Both the position numbers and the translations under genes were made by a program. From contig CAMACX010000002.1 of NCBI GenBank assembly GCA_945831575.1, positions 85,459-149,458 of the forward strand: a DNA stretch of 64,000 bases. The letters are read 5' to 3'. The notes under the pieces are model-generated. The model saw only the letters and a list, made by a program, of their open reading frames with translations, was not told the DNA's origin and did no database searches. The DNA is from an uncultured Mediterranea sp. (GTDB lineage Bacteria > Bacteroidota > Bacteroidia > Bacteroidales > Bacteroidaceae). Each line of letters begins with the position of its first letter. Within the stretch, counting starts at the first letter, position 1. This document shows positions 58,447 through 64,000 of this stretch, one piece after another.

Positions 58447-60273
58447 TTATTCGTCGCTGAAGTGTACGAGCACCTGTCGGTAGTTGTTGAATATCTTCGA
58501 CTTGGAGATGAAGCCCAGGTAGCGGCCCTCTTCATCGACCACGGGGAGGTTCCAGGCCTTGGTGTCGTCAAAGACCTGCATCACCTGCTCCATGCTGTCG
58601 GTGTTGTGGAGCCGGGCAGGGGGAGAGGTCATGAATTTGCCCACCGTGAAGCGGTGGTAGAGCTCCTGACGGAACATAATGTTGCGTATGTCGTCGAGCA
58701 GCACGATGCCGATGAGCTTCTCCTGCGCATCGGTCACGGGGAAGACGTTGCGCTTCGTGGCCGAGATGGCGTGTACCAGTTGCCCCAGGTCCATCTCGGG
58801 GTGTACCACCTGGAAGTCCTTCTCCACCACGTGCTCCATCTTCATCAGCGTCAGTACGGCGCGGTCCTTGTGGTGCGTCAGCAGCTGCCCCTTCTTGGCC
58901 AGACGCATGGAGTAGATGCTGTGGGGCTCAAAGGCGATGATGGTGAGGTAGGAGCTTACGCTGACGATCATAAGCGGCAGGAAGAGGTCGTAGCCACCCG
59001 TCAGCTCGGCGATGAGGAAGACTCCTGTGAGGGGGGCGTGCATCACACCGCTCATCACGCCGGCCATGCCCATCAGGGCAAAGTTCTTCTCCGGCAGGTA
59101 GGTCGTGGCATCAAAGTCGTTGCTGAAATGGGCAAAGACGAAGCCTGCGATGCACCCCAGATAGAGTGAGGGGGCAAAGATACCGCCGCAGCCACCGCCG
59201 CCGTTGGTGGCGCTGGAGGCAAACACCTTGAAGAGGATGATGAGCAGCAGATAGACTAGCAGCCACTGGCCGTGACCGTAGAAGAAGGAGTTGTTCATCA
59301 CCGTGTCCCACTCACTGGTATTGGTGCCGTTGAGCAGCAGCTCGATGGTGTCGTAGCCTTCACCGTAGAGCGGGGGAAAGAGGAAGATGAGCACGCTCAG
59401 CATCCCTCCGCCCAGGGCCAGCTTCTTGTAGGGGTTGCCCAGGCGGCCAAAGATGCCCTCCACCGCATTCATGGCGCGGGTGAAGTAGAGCGACACCAGT
59501 CCGCAGAAGATGCCCAGCAGGATCACGTAGGGGATGCGCTCCAGCTCAAAGGCCTGGTCGAGGTGAAACTTAAACATGGCATCCGTCCCCGTCGTGATGT
59601 AGCTCACCGTGGCTGCCGTCACCGCCGAGATGAGCAGCGGAAGCAGCGAGGTCATCGTCAGGTCAATCATCAGCACCTCCAGTGTGAAGACCAGTCCTGC
59701 AATGGGGGCCTTGAAGATACCGGCCACGGCTCCTGCGGCACCGCAGCCCACGAGCAGCATCAGCGTGCGGTGCTCCATCTTGAAGAGGCTGCCCAGGTTG
59801 CTGCCGATGGCCGAACCGGTGAGCACGATGGGTGCCTCGGCTCCCACCGAACCGCCGAATCCGATGGTGATCGAACTGGCTATCACACTGCTCCACGTGT
59901 TGTGCCGCTTGATGCGCCCCTGTCGGCGCGAGATGGCATAGAGGATTTTCGTCACTCCGTGGCCGATGTCATCCTTCACGATGCGGCGCACGAAGAGACC
60001 GGCCAGGAAGATACCCACTACGGGATAGACCAGGTAGAGGTAGTTGGCCTCCGTCGTATCAAAGTTTTCCGTGAGGAAATTCTGTATCCAGTGGATGAGC
60101 ATCTTCAGTATCAGCGCCGCAAAGGCGGTGAATATGCCCACCAGAAAGCTCAGTATGAGGATGAACCGCTTCTCCTTGATGTGGCGTTCGCGCCACACGA
60201 TGAAGCGCCTCAGCCCCTCCTTAGGCTCAGTCTTCATCCTCTTTAGGATAGAGTATAGTGTAAATTTCTGCAT
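58447..60273 (-). CDS. ClC-type chloride channel/antiporter with CBS domains
   Basis: GFGGSVGAEAPIVLTGSAIGSNLG; GCGAAGAVAGIFKAPIAGLVFTLEVL; C-terminal CBS pair. Confidence 0.93.
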   Translation of the reverse strand: MQKFTLYSILKRMKTEPKEGLRRFIVWRERHIKEKRFILILSFLVGIFTAFAALILKMLIHWIQNFLTENFDTTEANYLYLVYPVVGIFLAGLFVRRIVKDDIGHGVTKILYAISRRQGRIKRHNTWSSVIASSITIGFGGSVGAEAPIVLTGSAIGSNLGSLFKMEHRTLMLLVGCGAAGAVAGIFKAPIAGLVFTLEVLMIDLTMTSLLPLLISAVTAATVSYITTGTDAMFKFHLDQAFELERIPYVILLGIFCGLVSLYFTRAMNAVEGIFGRLGNPYKKLALGGGMLSVLIFLFPPLYGEGYDTIELLLNGTNTSEWDTVMNNSFFYGHGQWLLVYLLLIILFKVFASSATNGGGGCGGIFAPSLYLGCIAGFVFAHFSNDFDATTYLPEKNFALMGMAGVMSGVMHAPLTGVFLIAELTGGYDLFLPLMIVSVSSYLTIIAFEPHSIYSMRLAKKGQLLTHHKDRAVLTLMKMEHVVEKDFQVVHPEMDLGQLVHAISATKRNVFPVTDAQEKLIGIVLLDDIRNIMFRQELYHRFTVGKFMTSPPARLHNTDSMEQVMQVFDDTKAWNLPVVDEEGRYLGFISKSKIFNNYRQVLVHFSDE

Positions 60274-60329
60274 GATGTGCTTGGTTAGTATGTAGGCTTG
60301 GTCTTCTCTATTGGTGCAGGCCTCCGGGG

Positions 60330-60929
60330 CTACTCGCGGATGATGCGCACCTCCCCTTTGGCTCCTAGCTTGATGATGCTCGACGGGGCTGCCTGGGCCG
60401 TCTCCTCGCGGCGGAAGTCCACGATGTAATCTACCGCCTCCTTCACCTCCTCGCTGATGTCTGCGTAGGTGCGTGGTGAGGGGGAGCCGCTGATGTTGGC
60501 CGAGGTCGATACGATGGCCTTGCGGAAGCGCTGGCAGAGCTGCTGCGAGAAGTGCTCACGGGTCACCCGGATGCCCACGCTGCCATCTTCGGCCAGCAGG
60601 TTGGGGGCCAGGTTGCGTGCGTGGTCGTAGATGATGGTGAGCGGCTTGTTGGCCAGCTCGATGAGGTCCCACGCCACGTCGGGCACCTCGCTCACGTAGA
60701 AGTCCACCTTCACGGCACTGTCCACGAGCACCAGCAGTGCCTTGCTGTCGGTCCGCTGCTTGATCTCATAGACACGCTTTACCGCCTCGGCGTTGGTGGC
60801 ATCGCAGCCGATGCCCCATATCGTGTCCGTGGGGTAGAGGATGACTCCGCCCCGTGCCATCACGTCGCAGGCCTTCTTGACCTCTTCCCTCAGCTTGCTT
60901 TTTAGTTCATTGCTTGCATCTTCCTTCAT
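60330..60929 (-). CDS. Sua5/YciO/YrdC/YwlC family (L-threonylcarbamoyladenylate synthase)
   Basis: GGVILYPTDTIWGIGCDATN; KALLVLV; SVGIRVT; STSANISGSPSPRTY; start set at MKEDASN. Confidence 0.9.
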   Translation of the reverse strand: MKEDASNELKSKLREEVKKACDVMARGGVILYPTDTIWGIGCDATNAEAVKRVYEIKQRTDSKALLVLVDSAVKVDFYVSEVPDVAWDLIELANKPLTIIYDHARNLAPNLLAEDGSVGIRVTREHFSQQLCQRFRKAIVSTSANISGSPSPRTYADISEEVKEAVDYIVDFRREETAQAAPSSIIKLGAKGEVRIIRE

Positions 60930-61080
60930 AATCTGCTCAAAGGATTTAAAATCACTCGCAAAGATACAACTTTTCCCGCAAAGTACCAAATATATCCGGG
61001 GGATAAAGTTGTTTTCGCACATCATCTGGATTTCTGTGGTTGTGACGATGATTGTCCAGGCTCGCTATATGGCAACAGAA

Positions 61081-61113
61081 AGGGGGACGAGCTTCACAGC
61101 CCGTCCCCCTCAA
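61081..61113 (-). terminator. hairpin downstream of gdhA
   Basis: AGGGGGACG / CGTCCCCCT stem with U-rich minus-strand 3' side. Confidence 0.7.
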
Positions 61114-61147
61114 CATTTCAAAATCTATGCTCTTATACTATTGTTTC

Positions 61148-61183
61148 AGACTTCTGTCTGTCATTAGACTTATGTCTGTTATT
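61148..61183. repeat. 2 x 18-bp tandem repeat AGACTTMTGTCTGTYATT
   Basis: agacttctgtctgtcatt / agacttatgtctgttatt. Confidence 0.85.
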
Positions 61184-61204
61184 AAGTATTGACTCGTACT
61201 CATC

Positions 61205-62542
61205 TTATACGATGCCCTGAGCCATCATGGCCTTGGCCACCTTCATGAAGCCGGCGATGTTGGCACCCTTCACGTAGTTGACGTAGCCGTCGGGTTCGGT
61301 GCCGTACTTCACGCAGTTCTCGTGGATGTTCTCCATGATGTAGTGCAGTTTGGCATCCACCTCTTCGCTGCTCCAGGAGAGGCGCTCGGAGTTCTGCGTC
61401 ATCTCCAGGCCCGATACCGATACACCACCGGCATTGGAAGCCTTGCCCGGGGCGTAAAGAATCTTCGCTTCCTGGAAGACCTTGATGGCTTCGGGCGTAG
61501 AGGGCATGTTGGCTCCCTCGCTCACGGCGATTACGCCGTTGGCCACCAGCTGGCGGGCCTGGTCACCGTTGAGCTCGTTCTGCGTAGCGCAGGGCAGGGC
61601 GATGTCGGCCTTCTCTCCCCAGGGCTTTGCACCCTCCACGTACTTCACGCCGGGGTACTGCTCTGCGTATTCGCGGATGCGGCCACGGTAGAGGTTCTTC
61701 AGCTCCATGATGTAGTCGAGCTTCTCGCGGTCGATGCCTTCGGGGTCATAGACGTAGCCGTCGGAGTCGCTCATGGTCAGCACCTTGCCGCCCATCTGGA
61801 GCACCTTCTCGGCGGTATATTGGGCCACGTTGCCGGCGCCCGAGATGAGCACCGTCTTGCCCTGCAGGTCCATGCCGCGTGTCTTGAGCATCTCCAGAAG
61901 GAAATAGACGTTACCGTAGCCCGTAGCTTCGGGACGGATGAGCGAACCGCCAAATTCGCGGCCCTTGCCGGTGAGCACGCCGCTGAACTCACGCGTCAGC
62001 TTCTTGTACATGCCAAACATGTAGCCCACTTCGCGGCCACCTACGCCGATGTCACCGGCAGGTACGTCCACGTCGGGACCGATATGGCGCCACAGCTCCA
62101 GCATGAAGGCCTGGCAGAAGCGCATCACCTCGGCGTTGCTCTTGCCACGGGGCGAGAAGTCGGATCCGCCCTTGCCGCCACCCATCGGGAGCGTGGTGAG
62201 TGAATTCTTGAAGGTCTGCTCGAAGGCCAGGAACTTCAGGATGCCCAGGTTGACTGAGGCATGGAAGCGGATACCGCCCTTGTAGGGGCCGATGGCGTTG
62301 TTGTGCTGCACGCGGTAACCCATGTTGGTGCGTACGTTGCCCTGGTCATCCACCCAAGTCACGCGGAATTGATATACGCGGTCGGGGATGCAAAGGCGCT
62401 CTATCAGGTTGGCCTTGTCAAATTCGGGATGTTTGTTGTACTCTTCTTCGATGGTTCCTAAAACCTCTTCTACTGCTTGATGATACTCGGGCTCTCCTGG
62501 AAACCGTCTTTTCAAATCTTCTAATACGTTAGCTGCATTCAT
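61205..62542 (-). CDS. gdhA: NADP-specific glutamate dehydrogenase
   Basis: GPYKGGIRFHASVNLGILKFLAFEQTFKNSLTTLPMGGGKGGSDF. Confidence 0.96.
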   Translation of the reverse strand: MNAANVLEDLKRRFPGEPEYHQAVEEVLGTIEEEYNKHPEFDKANLIERLCIPDRVYQFRVTWVDDQGNVRTNMGYRVQHNNAIGPYKGGIRFHASVNLGILKFLAFEQTFKNSLTTLPMGGGKGGSDFSPRGKSNAEVMRFCQAFMLELWRHIGPDVDVPAGDIGVGGREVGYMFGMYKKLTREFSGVLTGKGREFGGSLIRPEATGYGNVYFLLEMLKTRGMDLQGKTVLISGAGNVAQYTAEKVLQMGGKVLTMSDSDGYVYDPEGIDREKLDYIMELKNLYRGRIREYAEQYPGVKYVEGAKPWGEKADIALPCATQNELNGDQARQLVANGVIAVSEGANMPSTPEAIKVFQEAKILYAPGKASNAGGVSVSGLEMTQNSERLSWSSEEVDAKLHYIMENIHENCVKYGTEPDGYVNYVKGANIAGFMKVAKAMMAQGIV

Positions 62543-62796
62543 AATCTTATTCTATTCTTTTGTTTGATTGAACTATTTCGTTATTCTTTCTCTATCGTAA
62601 AAACAGGCTTTTGATGTTGCTGTTTCTTCGTTTGCGGTTGCAAAAGTACATAGAAAATTCAAACTAGCAAACAATTTATAAAGAAAATGCACGAAAATGA
62701 TGAAAATTGTAATTTATGCATCTTTATGCAGGGCTTTCAGAGTGAGATGGGAGGGCGATAGGTTCATCCTAAAAGCTGTATGAGGCCCCCAAAAAA

Positions 62797-62832
62797 AAAG
62801 AGTCAGGAGAGGGCGCTCCTGACTCTTTTTAG
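62797..62832 (-). terminator. hairpin downstream of FKBP gene
   Basis: AAAAGAGTCAGGAG / CTCCTGACTCTTTTT perfect stem. Confidence 0.85.
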
Positions 62833-62856
62833 GAAGTGTGTTGCAATAGTAGGTTC

Positions 62857-63483
62857 TTACTCCAGCGTGACGGCTACCAGCTCGACATCGAAGGTCAGGG
62901 CGGAGTAGCCGGGGATGCTGCCGCTGCCCGAGGTGCCGTAGGCGCAGGTGTGGGGGATGTAGAGCATCCACCGTTCGCCGGTGCGCATCAGCTGCAGGGC
63001 GGAGGTCCAACCGCTGATGACCTGCGATACGCCAAACTCAGTGGGTGAGTCGGTGGCTTGCGGCAACCGCTCATCGGGGTTAATGCTACCCTGATAGGTC
63101 GCAGGGAAGCCGGTGAAGTTGCCGTCGAAGCGGGTACCGTTGATCAGCGTGCCGTAGTAGAATGTGGCTACCTGCTCTGTGTAGAGGGGGCGGCGCCCTT
63201 CGGGCACGGCGCGGAGCTTCTTGCAGTAGATATAGCACTCCTCCTCGTTGGTGCTAGCTGCGGGCACGTAGATGGAGAAGAGCTGACCCACGGGCATCTG
63301 GTCGGCCTGCTCGATGGTGGCCGCATTGACCTGTCCCGTCAGGGTGCGGATAGAGTCGATGAACGCCTCGTTGCGCTCCTGCCAGTTGTCGTAGGCAGTC
63401 GGTTCGGACACCTCATCGCAGGCGCTCAACAGGGCCGTACCCCCAAGTACTAAGGCCACTATCCAGGAATAGATTTGCTTCAT
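62857..63483 (-). CDS. FKBP-type peptidyl-prolyl isomerase lipoprotein
   Basis: Lipobox LLSACDEV; FYYGTLINGTRFDGNF; QVISGWTSALQLMRTGERWMLYIPHTCAYGTSGSGSIPGYSALTFDVELV. Confidence 0.85.
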   Translation of the reverse strand: MKQIYSWIVALVLGGTALLSACDEVSEPTAYDNWQERNEAFIDSIRTLTGQVNAATIEQADQMPVGQLFSIYVPAASTNEEECYIYCKKLRAVPEGRRPLYTEQVATFYYGTLINGTRFDGNFTGFPATYQGSINPDERLPQATDSPTEFGVSQVISGWTSALQLMRTGERWMLYIPHTCAYGTSGSGSIPGYSALTFDVELVAVTLE

Positions 63484-63548
63484 TTTGATGATTAATGTTA
63501 CGGGTTATCAGTGGTTCCTAAATAATAAATCATATATTCACTCCCCTA

Positions 63549-64000
63549 TCAGAGCTTCTTCAGCAGGGAGGGGATGCTGACGCGCTCCTCGATGAGGCTG
63601 CAGAGGCTGCTGATGGCTACGCGCTCTTGCTGCATCGTGTCGCGGTCACGCAGGGTGACGCAGCCGTCGTTGAGCGTCTCGTGATCTACCGTGATGCAGA
63701 AGGGGGTGCCGATGGCATCCTGGCGGCGGTAGCGCTTGCCGATGGAGTCCTTCTCGTCGTAGCGGCAGTTGAAGTGGAACTTCAGGTTGTCCACAATCTC
63801 GCGGGCCTTCTCAGGCAGCCCGTCCTTCTTGACCAGCGGCATCACAGCCAGCTTCACGGGGGCCAGGGCAGCGGGCAGCTTCAGCACCACGCGGCTCTCG
63901 CCGTTCTCCAGCTTCTCCTCCTGATAGCTGGCGCAGATGATGCTCAGGAACATACGGTCCACACCGATGGAGGTCTCGATGACGAAGGGCGTGTAGCTCT
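63549..64000 (-). CDS. glyS: glycyl-tRNA synthetase, C-terminal part (runs off window end)
   Basis: SVGVDRMFLSIICASYQEE; LPAALAPVKLAVMPLVKKDGL; GKRYRRQDAIGTPFCITVDHETL. Confidence 0.92.
   Translation of the reverse strand, partial: SYTPFVIETSIGVDRMFLSIICASYQEEKLENGESRVVLKLPAALAPVKLAVMPLVKKDGLPEKAREIVDNLKFHFNCRYDEKDSIGKRYRRQDAIGTPFCITVDHETLNDGCVTLRDRDTMQQERVAISSLCSLIEERVSIPSLLKKL

Overview
Chromosomal window from a Bacteroidales-type (Bacteroides/Prevotella-like) genome. This is judged from SusC/SusD proteins, TAnnTTTG promoter elements, DUF families and gene content. Most of it is housekeeping on both strands: ExbB/D, pdxJ, nadK-dnaG, ribBA, a threonine operon thrA-apgM-like-thrC, aroA, ansA, kdsC-like, maf, ruvA, ddh, nnr, ruvC, lipA, a DPP-IV-like peptidase, a ClC channel, Sua5/YrdC, gdhA, an FKBP and the 3' part of glyS, plus tRNA-Met(CAT) and tRNA-Ala(GGC). 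Accessory content is a split starch-utilisation system: susCDEF-like genes at 45.3-52.8 kb, a susG-like GH13 lipoprotein 23 kb away at 26.4 kb, and a type I pullulanase at 42-44 kb. A decayed AT-rich island lies at 53.0-55.2 kb. The main non-routine observations are: (1) an identical 14-mer with a LacI-operator-like core (GCAATCGTTTGCGG), placed about 55-57 bp upstream of a TAnnTTTG promoter element at both susG-like and susC-like; (2) a family of degenerate intergenic tandem repeats with exact 21-24 bp periods, including one 22-bp family at three separate loci and a repeat island at 54.6-55.2 kb with four consecutive arrays (18, 23, 22, 21 bp) and a perfect 20-bp inverted repeat; (3) a Thr-rich leader ORF upstream of thrA; (4) integrase-like and HsdR-like gene remnants and a tiny two-gene membrane-protein unit in the decayed island. 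No database search was possible, so product names rest on recognising motifs in the translations.
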